From: Porphyra umbilicalis
Lineage: Eukaryota > Rhodophyta > Bangiophyceae > Bangiales > Bangiaceae
Length of the DNA stretch: 64,000 nucleotides
Direction: 5' to 3'
Assembly (NCBI GenBank): GCA_002049455.2
Contig: KV918996.1
Location: 1-64,000, forward strand
The translations under genes were made by a program, and so were the position numbers. Numbering within the stretch: position 1 is the stretch's first letter; each line of letters begins with the position of its first letter. Shown here piece by piece: positions 43,933-54,393 of the stretch. Below the pieces are notes generated by a model that was not told where the DNA came from, made no database searches, and saw only the letters and a list, made by a program, of their open reading frames with translations.

Positions 43933-45083
43933 TTGTACGAGTGTCCATGCGCGGTATGCTCCTGTCACCCATCTGGCGGTAGGTACGTGAGCAGGGCATT
44001 TTTAAACCGTCATGGTGGTAGCAATACGGCCCTGAGCAGAGCCAAGCGCCGCCGATCCGATGACGCAGCTGAGGACGAAGAACCAAGCGCGCTGGACCCA
44101 GGCCATGACGGTAGCGTCGGGATGGAGAAAGCCAGCGACGGGGCTCATGCCAGTGGCGGAGATGAAGAAGACGAGGCGACGGATAGCGGGGTGCTCCACC
44201 GTACTGGCGGTCACTCCGTCGGTGCATGGGCCGTCAACTGGCGCGGGCTAGATAGTGGCGGAGATGGCGACGGCAGTGTCAAGGCCAAGGCAGTGATGAT
44301 GGCGAGCCGCTGGGGGAGGGATATCTTCCCCTGGACGTGTTGCAGAACCTCCCGCTGTCTGATGGCGGCGACGACAATGAAGAATATCAGATGACTCCGG
44401 GCTTCCTCTTCAGCAGGCGGTTCAGCCCCCGGATGACGCGCAGCACAGTGCTCCCGACAATGAGCACGTTGGGCAGTCCACGACGGCTGTCGTTGTCGCA
44501 AACGGGGTGGCGTTGTCGCCAGAGGCCTTTGACGACATGGTCCAAGACTTTGTGGCGTACAACTTCGCGCAAGAGTTTAACCTATCTCGAAAGGCGCTGG
44601 CCACCAGCTGAAGCAAAGAACTCACAGCGGGCTCAAGAACAGGACACCTTACAAGCGGGAAAAGTTTGTCAATAACGCGGTGCGCCCTGAGGAGCAGATC
44701 GTGCATTGCTGCCAGAACGACTGTATGGCGTACACGGCTTAACACATGCAGGTTACGTCTTGTCCCTTTTGCAAGTTAGAGCGGTACAACTCCCAAGGAC
44801 AACCAGCCTAAACGACGCCGTACAGGTAGATAGCGCTACGGATAGACGTGATGCTCACGGACCCGGACATCGGACCCCACATGATCAAATTGAACGAGGA
44901 CGCGCTTGCTGATGCCGAGAAGGCGCGAACAGTGTTCAAAGAAATCTACCACAGAGAATTCCACCGTGATCTGGTCAAGAAGGGCACCATCGAGTCGCTC
45001 GTGGACATTTTCGTGAGCTTGGCGGCCGACGGATACGAAGCCTGGAAGCAGAGCGGCTATCAAGGATGGCCTTTTGTGAGACC
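43933..45083 (+). pseudogene. CACTA-like (tnp2-type) transposase, 5' part
   Basis: Starts with a Cys/His cluster (CPCAVCSCHPSGGRYVSRAF then LNRH) like the N-terminal zinc-finger-like region of CACTA/Plavaka transposases, then an acidic stretch. In later frames come FVNNAVRPEEQIVHCCQND, CMAYTA, then CPFCKLERYNSQGQPA, and finally GTIESLVDIFVSLAADGYEAW before WPF at 45,075. These correspond to the family order 'C...C.AF.G', 'CP.C...RY', 'L..S.DGF..F......WP'. Several frame changes and stops are present. The frame is cut at 45,079-45,083 by the Ty3 element and resumes at 55,282. Confidence 0.72.
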
Positions 45084-45970
45084 CGCGATGCCACGTGGCC
45101 GGTCGTACGTACTTTGGAGAATCGAAACCGCCTAAGGCGGCGCCGGGGAAGACGCCTGGCACGACGGAGGCGGGGTCCGAGGAACTCAGCGGGCGCGACG
45201 ACGGTCGGGTTTGGGGAGAGGGGTCACCAGGGAAAAGGTTGTCTTTTGGTTCTGAGGCTGCCCCTTTCGATCTCTTCGGAGGAGCTCCTCCGGTTCGACT
45301 ATATACTCTCCTGGGGGCACCCCAGGTGCCTAAGACCATGCATGCACTCGTCGTCCTCACGGTGCGGCACCAGAAGGGCCAAAACTGAGGGGAGACGGGC
45401 GCATGTCGCTAAAACGCGGCACCAGATACGCCAAAATCAAGAGTAAACGTGTGCGTGCTTCCAAAAACGAGGCACCAGATGTCTCAAGAACGCAGGTAAA
45501 GAGACGTGGAGAATCAGGAGGCTTTCGACACGAATGTCGAAGGCTGCGGGCACTTCCCATTGGACAGTGCGGCGCTCGACAGCCCCCACAGCAGGGCATG
45601 ACCGGCCCAGCCCTGCTGGCACCGGATCGATGACGGATTGTACGGGACGCGGGCAGTGATGTCGGGTCCCTATAGGGCTAGAAAACTGACACCGACTCCC
45701 ACTGGTGGCGTGGTGCTGACGCCGGGTGATCCGGAGTCGGGCGCCGCATCACGATGAGTCAGCGAGGCTCTGGATGGCCCTGCGCCGTACCAGGGTGATC
45801 GGCGTGACCGTAGCTTCCACCAAAAAGATGAAGGCCGTTGTAGCGGATGTTGGACGCGTAAAGCGAGTCACGAAGGAAGCGTGCCACGGGGAAAGTGTTG
45901 TTTGAAAGCGGGTCAAACGTTAATGTAGGTTGAAAGAAGGCAGCCACGTAGCATGAAAGGCCAAGGCCTT
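45084..45970 (-). repeat. Ty3 element 3' LTR
   Basis: Matches 54,394-55,281 at about 96% by eye. Differences cluster in the first 330 bases (plus-strand order), while about 45,420-45,830 is nearly identical between the two. Confidence 0.9.
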
Positions 45971-45973
45971 ACA

Positions 45974-45985
45974 CATCCCCCCCGT
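45974..45985 (-). other. Ty3 polypurine tract
   Basis: Minus strand reads AACGGGGGGGATGTG directly before the 3' LTR, the expected place for the primer of plus-strand DNA synthesis. Confidence 0.6.
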
Positions 45986-46020
45986 TACGCCTCGGAACTC
46001 AGGAACGTGTCCAAAACGTT

Positions 46021-46347
46021 TTAGGAGTTCTTGAAGTCGGCTTTAAATTGCCAAGTGCTCTCGCTCACATTGTGACCGCGCCACTTGTCCAAGTACTGGG
46101 GGCGACCGCGACTTTTGCGAGACCTCAGAATGCTCCCGACTTCGTACTCAATGGCGCCTTCCGGAAAGTCAATCGGGGGCGGAGCGGGAGAAAGTCGGTC
46201 ATACGGGTCCGAGCGGTACGGCCTCAGGTGACTCGCGTAAAAGGCGTTATGGACATTGCGGTCCACGACGGCTTGGGGAACATCAAGGCGAAGCATGACG
46301 CCATTGATGCCCTCCGACACGCGATAGGGACAGGACCACTTGGGCAT
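46021..46347 (-). CDS. Ty3 integrase C-terminus and chromodomain
   Basis: A 108-codon frame. An SH3-like integrase tail (VPQAVVDRNVHNAFYASHLRPY) is followed by a linker and a chromodomain, EYEVGSILRSR..RGRPQYLDKWRGH, then ESTWQ. In chromodomain-bearing Ty3 elements this module directs integration towards modified chromatin. A stop at 46,348-46,350 separates it from the integrase core. Confidence 0.8.
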   Translation of the reverse strand: MPKWSCPYRVSEGINGVMLRLDVPQAVVDRNVHNAFYASHLRPYRSDPYDRLSPAPPPIDFPEGAIEYEVGSILRSRKSRGRPQYLDKWRGHNVSESTWQFKADFKNS

Positions 46348-47307
46348 CTACTTCTTGGCGCCTTGGTAAGCGTCCGGCATCAAGTTCTTGGTGCTGAGGT
46401 GCACAAGGTCTCCAACGACGATGGAGCATGGACGTCGACGGCGATTGGCGTAGTGCGCTCGCGCGTCATTTGCCGTGGTAATGCCGTCTGTGGCGTGAGC
46501 TTGAGCTTTCGATAAGCCCTGCAGCCACTCGGAGACGGACGCGACGTTGGTCACTGTCGAGCAATGAAGATCGGCCGGGACAGTGGAAGGCTCGCAGCCG
46601 TAGTTCAGGAAGAAGGGAGAGTATGTAGTGACCGCGTTTGGAGACCGGTTGTACGCGACTTCGACGTCGACAAGGTACAGATCCCAATCGCTTTGGTGGT
46701 GGTTGACGAAGCTACGCAGCATTTCGTCCACGTTTTTGTTCATAATCTCGGTCTGCCCGTCCGTCTGCGGATGATAGGCGGACGACGCACGAATTTTGAC
46801 ATTCAGGATGTCCGTGAGGGCTTTCCAAAAGTTTCAGAAGAAGATAGGATCGCGGCAACACACCACGTCAACGGAAAGGCCGTGATTCCGGTAAACATGC
46901 TCGTGGAAGCAATCCACTACGACGTAGATGCCGTTGTTACCGCGAGAGGTCAGGGGCAGAGGTGTAATGAAGTCCATGGAGACGCTTGCCCATCTTTGGA
47001 TCGAGGGGTCTAGAGGCTTGAGGTGACGCAGAGGTGAATGCGTGCCGGCTTCGTTGCGTTGGCACGGATCACATGCTTGTACGCTACTTTCGATGTCCTT
47101 GCGCATGGTCTTCCAGAAGTACTTGGGAGCCATCGCTTTTGTAGTCTTGCGGACGCCCATGTGCCCTTGGCTAGTAACATCATGGTAGTCGTGAAGCAGC
47201 TTAGTTCGGAGAGTACCAGCGGGGATGCACGTACGATCACCTCGTTTCAACAACCCCATGTCTTTGGTGTAGGGAGCTACCGGATCGTGGGCTAGGGTGG
47301 CAAACAC
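46348..47307 (-). pseudogene. Ty3 integrase core, internally deleted
   Basis: HHCC zinc domain (LLHDYHDVTSQGHMGVRKT ... CDPCQRNEAG), then SVSMDFITPLPLTSRGNNGIYVVVDCF with the first catalytic Asp. The next block normally follows about 20 residues later, but here jumps straight to HEHVYRNHGL, so a segment is lost near 46,900. The second catalytic Asp region reads VVCCRDPIFF and is mutated. After a frame change near 46,830 the YHPQTDGQTE block and the typical tail (VEVAYNRSPN, FFLNYGCEP) continue. Catalytically dead. Confidence 0.8.
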
Positions 47308-48976
47308 AGGGTCCGCGCATTACTCGTCACTTAGGGTGGCAAGGTCTTGTTCAGTCAGGTGCGTGGTCATGAGGTTGTTGATCTCACTTTTCTTGGGCTT
47401 GTGGTGAATGGTCTTGGCCAGCACACAGCTAAGAAGGTCTTGGTTGGGGATGGCCTTGTCTGGGGCATCTCGCGGGTGACGCGATATAGCGTCGGCGACG
47501 GCGTTTGCCGTGCCCTTGACGTGTGTAATCTTGAACTGTTACTAGTCCAGAAGTTCCAGCCACCGTACTTGCCGGTCGTTTAGCTCTTCTTGAGTTCTCA
47601 GGTACTGCAGGTACTCATGGTCGGTGTGGACTACAAACGTGTGTCCATAAAGGTAGCAGCGCCAGTAGCGAACGGCTTGGACAACAGCCAGGAGTTCGCG
47701 CTCACGGATCGAAAAGCGCTGCTTGTGGATGTTCAAAACTTGGGAGAAGAAAGCCACCGGCCGTCTCCCTTGTCCGTCATCTTGCTCCAGTACAGCACCG
47801 ATAGCATAACTACCTGCGTCAGTACCACCGTAGATAGGGTGCCGCTTATCGAAGCCGCGTAATACTGGTGCACTTGTTGCAAGCACCTTGAGTCGCTGAA
47901 ATGACGCGTCCGTGTCTGCGGACCACTCGAAGTCGACGTTGCCAGTTAGCCGAGTCAAGGGAACGGCGATTTCTGCCATATCCCTGATGAAGCGGCGATA
48001 AAAGTTGACAATGCCGAGAAAGGACTGCAAATCCTTCTTAGATTGAGGAGTGTTCCACGTTCGGATGGCATTGACTTTCTCATTCTCCATGGAGAAGCCG
48101 TCGGCCGAGATGACGTGCCCGAGGTAGTCGACTGTGGTCTCCGCAAACTGGCACTCGCTTAGCTTGGCGTAGAGCATATGTAGCCGCAGCTTGTCCAGCG
48201 CCAGCCGTAGATGCCGTAGGTGGTCGTCAAGATTCTCGCTGTACACGAGGATATCATCGAGATGGACGAAAATGAAGTCGTCGAGGTACTCTTGGAAAAC
48301 ATCGTTCATGAGGTTCATAAACACGGCAGGAGCGTTGGTAAGGCCAAACGGTGGCACGGTAAACTCATAGAAGCCGTAATTGGTGCCGAAGGCCGTCAGG
48401 GGTCTTGATGCCCGGTCCAGTCAGATCTAGTGATACCCGGAGCGAAGGTCGATCTTGGTGAAGTACTTGGCGTGCCACAACTGGTCGAAGATCTCGTCGA
48501 TGCCTAGAAAAGGATAGGCGTTCTTGATCGTAGCCTTGTTGAGGGCTGGGTAGTCGATGCACAGTCGCCAGCCAACGTCTTTCTTAGCCGCAAAGAGCAC
48601 AGAAGAGCCCCACGGGGAAGAGCTTGGCTGTATGAAACCCTTTTGTATCAGGCCAGCGATTTGCGACTTACGTTCCGCAAACTCGGACTCGGAGAGCCGG
48701 TACATGCCGCTGCGATGGGGCTTTGCGTCTTCTTCGAGCTCGATGTGGAACTCCCGACTACGTTCGGGTGGCAGTCCGGCTGAAAGGTCTTCGGGGAAGA
48801 CGTCCGCATACTCCGCTAGCAGCTCTTGGACCCTTGAAGAGTTTTATTGCCCGTTTAAATCGATGGAGTTGATGTCAATGTGGTTCCCAGAATCGCCACC
48901 ATGTAGGAACAAGGTGTGAACGGGCGACCGTTGCTTGAGATCTCGTGCCAGACGCAGCCGGCTGATGGTGTTGCTA
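47308..48976 (-). pseudogene. Ty3 reverse transcriptase and RNase H
   Basis: From 48,976 downward: an acidic linker ([21 protein letters not shown]), RT blocks [55 protein letters not shown] and the active-site block HLDDIL (about 48,264-48,247; His in place of the usual Tyr), connection (FLGIVNFYRRFI), and RNase H (GGTDAGSYAIGAVL, SIRERELLAVVQAVRYWR, HTDHEYLQYL). The frame is interrupted by TAG and TGA within SGYH-x-x-LD (about 48,427), TAG at 47,542 and others, several at positions where the family has Gln or Arg. Inactive. Confidence 0.88.
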
Positions 48977-51327
48977 CCGTCGTTCCACAAAAAACTTAGC
49001 ACTCCGGCGGGATCAGCAGTGCCCTCGACATCTCACATGTGCCTCTTTTGGGATGCAACGCTCTCGATTGTGGACAGGCGCTCTCGAAAATCCCTTAAAC
49101 GTGACCAGTCCACGATTCCAGAAGACGCCCAGCGGTCCCGGGGGACCTTCTCGTGAGGGACTTGAGATTTCTGAAACAAACTTTCTGGGTCAGCCGACGC
49201 CGCGCCCGACTTCGGCGTTTGTGGCAGGTCCATTGCAGACATGGTCCCAGAATGTCGCCCGCGTTCCCACGTGGTGGGCACTATCGCGCAGGCCGGCAAA
49301 TTAGTGCCTCATTAGTTCTCACGGCTCCGCGCCCTCATTGGCGCGACTGCCTAGGAGGCACTGCCAACTTTGTCGGTGATCTGGTGGACCAATGGGACAG
49401 CGCCAGAGTGTCTCTATTGCGAAAGAGCCCTTCAATAGATACCCCACTTGTCACCGGCTCACGGACTGCGTGGAGGCAGGTCACGACTTACGCGGGTTGG
49501 TGCCGTCGGAATCCTTCCCCTTTCTCGGGAATGGCCTCATCAGACGCGGGCTGCTCTGACACACGAGACAGCACATGACAGCAATGAGCCCTCCATCGCT
49601 CCTTCTGGCCCCCAACATCGTGGAGCCGGGCCAATCAACCAACTTTGCTAGTCTCCCACAGGCGGGCGTGCCATGGATCACACGTCCCGTTTGAATGTTC
49701 AGAGCGCGGAGGCCGGCCCGTCGGCCAATCTTGGCTGACGGCCGAGTGCGAGGTGGACAGAGACCAGATGATCTCCTCCTGCGCGCTATTTTGGGACGAT
49801 GGCAAGGCCATTGCAAAATCATCGGGAATCGCAGCACATTTTGATCCTGCTCTGATCCCTGAACATTGGCCCGACGGTCGAGATCATGGGCCCGTTCTCG
49901 GTCGCTCAAAACGGCATTCGGAAATTTGTGACAAGTCGGGCGCATATGTCGACCGGACGACGGCGTCGCCGATCCGGTCGACGTCGCCACCGCGATCCGC
50001 GCCCCCCCCCCCCCCCCCCCCCCCCCCGCCCCTTCCCCTGCCCACCGCCGCCATCGCCATCCGCGCCCCCCCCCCCGACCGCCGCCGTCGAGGCGGCCTT
50101 CGGCGCCGTGGTTCCCTTATTCCTTAAGCGCTCGTCACCGCTGTTGCTGCTCTCGTCTGGCGTCCTCGCTCTTCTGCTCGTTTTTTTCTTGTCCTTTTGC
50201 TTGTTCACGTGGCTGTTTTTATGTCGCCTCAAGACGTTAATTACTCTCGCTGGTGCTTCTTTGTGAGCCACCTCGTCTAGGAGCTTTTGCTATAGGAATC
50301 AAAGCGGAGTCCCCGCAATTGAGTGCACCGCATCTTTGTCGACATTGTTCCTAATGGACCGTTAAAAAATGCACATAACATACTCTCTGAGAGCAAGAGG
50401 GGGATGCGCCCTCGGACAAGTACAGAAATGCCACAAACAAAAACGCAAGCCCATTCAATGCTGAGACCACAACACAGCGAACGAAAGGCAAAAGAGATCA
50501 CCGACAAGGCAGCCACAGAGGTGATCGGCACAAAAGGGCGAGGGCGGCGGAGCGGCGCGGACTGCGGACCGGGCGACTGCGGTGTGGGGGGGGGGGGGGC
50601 AGGGGGGGGGGGGGGGGTAGCGGATCGCGGTGACGGCGGTGCAGGGGGGGCGGGGGGAGCGGGGCGGAGGCGCGGATCGCGGTGGCGGCGGTGCGGGGGG
50701 AGGGGGGCGGGGGGGGGGGGGGGGGGGGGGGGGGCGCGGATCGCGGTGGCGACGTCGACCGGATCGGCGACGCCGTCGTCCGGTCGACATATGCGCCCGC
50801 CTCGTCACAAATTTCCGAATGCCGTTTTGAGCGACCGAGAACGGGCCCATGATCTCGACCGTCGGGCCAATGTTCAGGGATCAGAGCAGGATCAAAATGT
50901 GCTGCGATTCCCGATGATTTTGCAATGGCCTTGCCATCGTCCCAAAATAGCGCGCAGGAGGAGATCATCTGGTCTCTGTCCACCTCGCACTCGGCCGTCA
51001 GCCAAGATTGGCCGACGGGCCGGCCTCCGCGCTCTGAACATTCAAACGGGACGTGTGATCCATGGCACGCCCGCCTGTGGGAGACTAGCAAAGTTGGTTG
51101 ATTGGCCCGGCTCCACGATGTGGGGGGCCAGAAGGAGCGATGGAGGGCCCATTGCTGTCATGTGCTGTCTCGTGTGTCTGAGCACCCGAAGTCTTTGAGC
51201 AAGAAAGCGCCGATGAGAAATGTTCGATGCCACGTCACTACTTCTCAGCCACGTTTACGCAGAACGAGGAACATATGGGGGGTACTATTGATTTTGGCTG
51301 AGTGCTCGGTTTCTTGTGGAACGACTG
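48977..51327. mobile_element. element B: foldback-type long-TIR element, same family as A
   Basis: Inverted ends CCGTCGTTCCACAAAA (left) and CAGTCGTTCCACAAGA (right, read inward), with TA flanks at 48,975-48,976 and 51,328-51,329. Long inverted arms (about 49,570-50,035 and 50,690-51,165) end in poly-C and poly-G runs, as in element A. The outer 300 bases also match A (CGACATCTCACATGTGCCTCTTTT at 3,735 and 49,027). No transposase. It sits in the Ty3 element between protease and RT. Confidence 0.87.
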
Positions 51328-51336
51328 TAGGTTCTA

Positions 51337-52059
51337 GTGTCTATTCTACCGACCGCATCATTTGATGCGATTCGCATCAATTGATGCGGTTTTTCTGTCT
51401 TCTGCTACGAGAGAATGGCTGCTCCGTTGCTCATTCTGACGGCAGGAACGGGTTCTGCGTGGGCGACTCATCCTTGAGGTCTAAGGAGGCCGCCCAGAAT
51501 ATATTTCTTCCTTCCCATACAGGCGATGCCGCAGAAGCACCCAGCAGACCATCCTGCAATGTCCCCCCCGCCCCCCGCCCCATACGAAGCAGAGCTCTCC
51601 ATGGGTTGTCCGGCTCCAGGAGACTCCGCGTAACCTTTCTATGAGACACAGAGGTGTCCCTAGGCAGAAACAACATGTTCGGACAGCCTCCGCATGTCTA
51701 AAAAGACGAGTACGTGGGGCACCCACAGTGACTGTTGCAAGTCCAAATCGACGTATTTGGGGGTTCTGGAGGGGGGGGGGGGGGGAGGGCGATGCTCGGC
51801 CCCGCCGGCAGATGCCCCCTGAGTGGGCTTTCATCCTTATCTTCATATGAGGGTCATCCTCAACGGGTCTTCTTTACGCTGGGCTGACAAGTCGACCACC
51901 CAGCTCCAAACTGCCGACGAGAACAGCAACAACGTGAGTTTATAGGTGCCAAAAGGGTCGATTTCCCACTCAGATGCCCCGAAAACCGCGATTCCGACAC
52001 CGCATCATTTCATGCGCAGCACCGCATCATTTGATGCAATTCTGCGGTAGAATAGACAC
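51337..52059. mobile_element. element C: small TA-flanked element with terminal hairpins
   Basis: 723 bases with inverted ends GTGTCTATTCTACCG and TA flanks (51,335-51,336 and 52,060-52,061). Just inside the left end are two palindromes built on CGCATCA/TGATGCG (51,354-51,369 and 51,373-51,388); the right end has two more (about 52,001-52,016 and 52,023-52,037). No coding capacity. Structure resembles a mariner-type MITE. Confidence 0.8.
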
Positions 52060-52416
52060 TAGAGTGGTCTTGATAGTATTGAAATTGCGCTTGTGCTTGA
52101 TGGTGATCTTATTGTTATTGTAGTTGATTCGCGCGCCCGTGTCCTCGTGCCAGCGCATGCCAATGGTGACATCGTAGCTGTTCAAATCGCAAACAGCAAC
52201 GGGAACAAGCTCTTGGTATCCCTTAATTCCGACATCGAGGGCGTCCGTGGCGTCTAGGACATGGGCGCGGCTGTCAGGCATATTGGCCGCAAAGTTTGTC
52301 TTCTTGGTATCGATGCAAAGCGAACGAATTAGACGCCACGACACAAAGTTGATGGGAGAGCCGTCATCAAACAGAACCCGCACAACCTTGCCGGTGATAG
52401 ACGCAGTTGAATACAA
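52060..52416 (-). pseudogene. Ty3 aspartic protease, split by elements C and B
   Basis: Contains VRVLFDDGSPINFVSWRLI, a retropepsin active-site block (DDGS in place of D-S/T-G), and later VPVAVCDL.SYDVTIGMRW, matching the 'YDVILGM.WL' block of Ty3 proteases. It runs into element C at 52,061. When C and B are removed the frame continues in phase into the RT linker at 48,976. Confidence 0.75.
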
Positions 52417-53323
52417 AAGCCCTCGGGAAGGGCCGATGAAGGGAGGCGATGAATATTGTGGAACCTAAGGGGCATGGGCTGTGAGCGACCCAGAGAGCTC
52501 CAGTTCCGCCGGCCTTTTGGGCAGTCCTTGGCAAGATGGCGCTTCTCACGGCACCGAAGACAGAGGCCCTCGTTCATGCAGCGCTGACGCTCTTTCCGTG
52601 TCAATTGTGCAACGTTGATGCTTGACAGGTCCATAGGAGCGACGCCTCTGTCGGCCTGGGTGGTCGGGTGCCTCGATCTGCCGCCTTGAGACCGGAAGGC
52701 CCCAGCCTTGGCATTCTCCATGCGGAGAGCATCGATCATAAGCGACTCGAGGTTGACGTACGTGCGGATGCACAGCGGCTCCCAGATCGCGCGCTTCAGC
52801 CCATGACTGTAGCGGTAGATTTTTTCCGACTCAGTGATGTCGGGGATGTCCATGACATTTCTCAGGAACGTCTTGTTGAAGGTACCGACGTCATTGAGCT
52901 GACGCCAGCTGTGCAGCTCGTTTTGGGCCGCTTGCACCTTTTTCAGAAGGTTGAAGCGGCGGACAAGGCAAGAGCGCGGCATGTCCCAGTCGGGAATGCC
53001 GGTCGTAGTGCAGTACGACTGCCACCAAGTAAACACTTCACCATCGGTAAGTACACGCAATGCGACAAGCCTCATCGGGCTCACTACCCGACACGTAGGC
53101 GTCCATGTGTGAGCACCACGCCTCAATTGTGCCGGGTTTGCCCGAGAACAGCGACCGCTTGTTAGACCTAGCCGCGCGGTCCTTATTGCGAGCAAATTTT
53201 GTGTTCGGGCTAACTCGTCCTTGGTGTTCTTTAGATCGTCGCCGAGTTGTTGCACGAATGCTTTAAGCTGCGACCAATCAGCGACCGACGGGGGAGCACT
53301 CGCGGCGCGCTTTGGTCCGTCAT
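52329..53323 (-). pseudogene. Ty3 Gag with CCHC zinc knuckle
   Basis: Likely start is the ATG at 53,321-53,323; a 1-base frame change in a C-run (about 53,290) separates it from the long frame beginning QQLGDDLKN. The retrotransposon Gag domain is visible (DGEVFTWWQSYC...IPDWDM, then LVRRFN...AQNELHSWRQ.NDVGTFNKTF), followed by the knuckle CLRCREKRHLAKDC (about 52,550-52,509). It overlaps the protease frame in another phase, so either a programmed frameshift or a mutation joins them. Confidence 0.8.
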
Positions 53324-53642
53324 GATGTCAAGTGGATTTCTGTGCAATGAATTTGAGATGCATCGGAGCGATTAGAGTCGCGCCGAGATCTGTAGATATG
53401 TAACCACAAACACCAGCGTCGTTCGGTACTCAGAATGCGATAAAATGTTGAAACTTTTGATTGATGCAAGGAACGACGACGGCAACGATGACAACATCCG
53501 ACATGGATCAACCGGGGAACTGACCAATCACAGAACGATTCCCGCCTGGTCACTTGCGACGGGCCAACACGTGCGCGTGCGGCTGGCCGCGCTCGTGGCG
53601 ACCGAAGCTCTGGGCCGTTTCGTACAGCCGACCACAGGGAGT

Positions 53643-54149
53643 TCAGCGAAAAACCTCTTTGGCACGGTTTATCGTAAATTTGAGACGACACGACTCCTTG
53701 TGATCCCGCAGAACTGCAAGGCTGTTACAGCTTACGCCGCACGGGCGACAGCGTTGAAGAAACATTAGCCTGCGGGCCGCCTTTAGAGCCTGCCGCACTT
53801 CGCGCCGCTCACCAGCACGAGCCGAAGACGGCCGAATCTTGGCGATGCACGTCGGCGGGGGTGCCACGTAGCACCGTTTCGGTGTGTGTGGCGGCAACAG
53901 CGGGCCCTTGCCGCCGCCAACTACCGCCTTGGGGTTGTCCGCAGTCGCCGACGATGACGAGGTTGCACGGCCCGCCTTGAATGACGAGGACGCGCGTGCA
54001 GCCGTAGATGATGAGGATGCGCGCGCCGCCGTGGATGATATGGACGCGCGCGTTGCCGTGGATGAGGAGGAAGCCCGCGCCACCGATGATTTCGGGGCGG
54101 CCGTCACCGGCCAGGAGTCAACGGATGTGATTCCTGGATTGGAAGCCAC
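53643..54149 (-). CDS. ORF1 of the Ty3 element: Ser/Ala-rich protein with a C-terminal Cys/His cluster
   Basis: A 168-codon frame between the 5' LTR and gag. Residues 20-72 are Ser/Ala/Thr/Arg repeats (ARASSSSTA type); then a proline stretch; the C-terminus has CRPCGVSCNSLAVLRDHKESC, reminiscent of a C2H2-like zinc finger. The frame is intact although gag and pol are not. Ty3 elements do not usually have a separate ORF here. It may be captured host sequence or an accessory nucleic-acid-binding protein. Confidence 0.45.
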   Translation of the reverse strand: MASNPGITSVDSWPVTAAPKSSVARASSSSTATRASISSTAARASSSSTAARASSSFKAGRATSSSSATADNPKAVVGGGKGPLLPPHTPKRCYVAPPPTCIAKIRPSSARAGERREVRQALKAARRLMFLQRCRPCGVSCNSLAVLRDHKESCRLKFTINRAKEVFR

Positions 54150-54371
54150 TGCGTTTCAATCAAATGGCAAAGAAAAGAACAAAGACAAGAGCAACACCAA
54201 CGGTTTTGTCATGCCAGGTGTTTTTTTCCGTGTGATGGAAGGAACCCACTGAATTCGTATGACAATGCCCGAATAACGCGAACCACAGGAGGCCGCACTA
54301 AAGTACAAACAGAAAGGGTACAAATTCTGGTCAAATCAACAGCCAAAAAGCCAGTAGAGCCGAAAACCACA

Positions 54372-54387
54372 TGGTGCTACCCCAAGT
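54372..54387 (-). other. candidate Ty3 primer-binding site
   Basis: A few bases inside the 5' LTR the minus strand reads TTGGGGTAGCACCATG, which contains GGTAGCA as in the initiator-Met primer site TGGTAGCA, with two extra G. Plausible but not exact. Confidence 0.4.
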
Positions 54388-54393
54388 AACACC

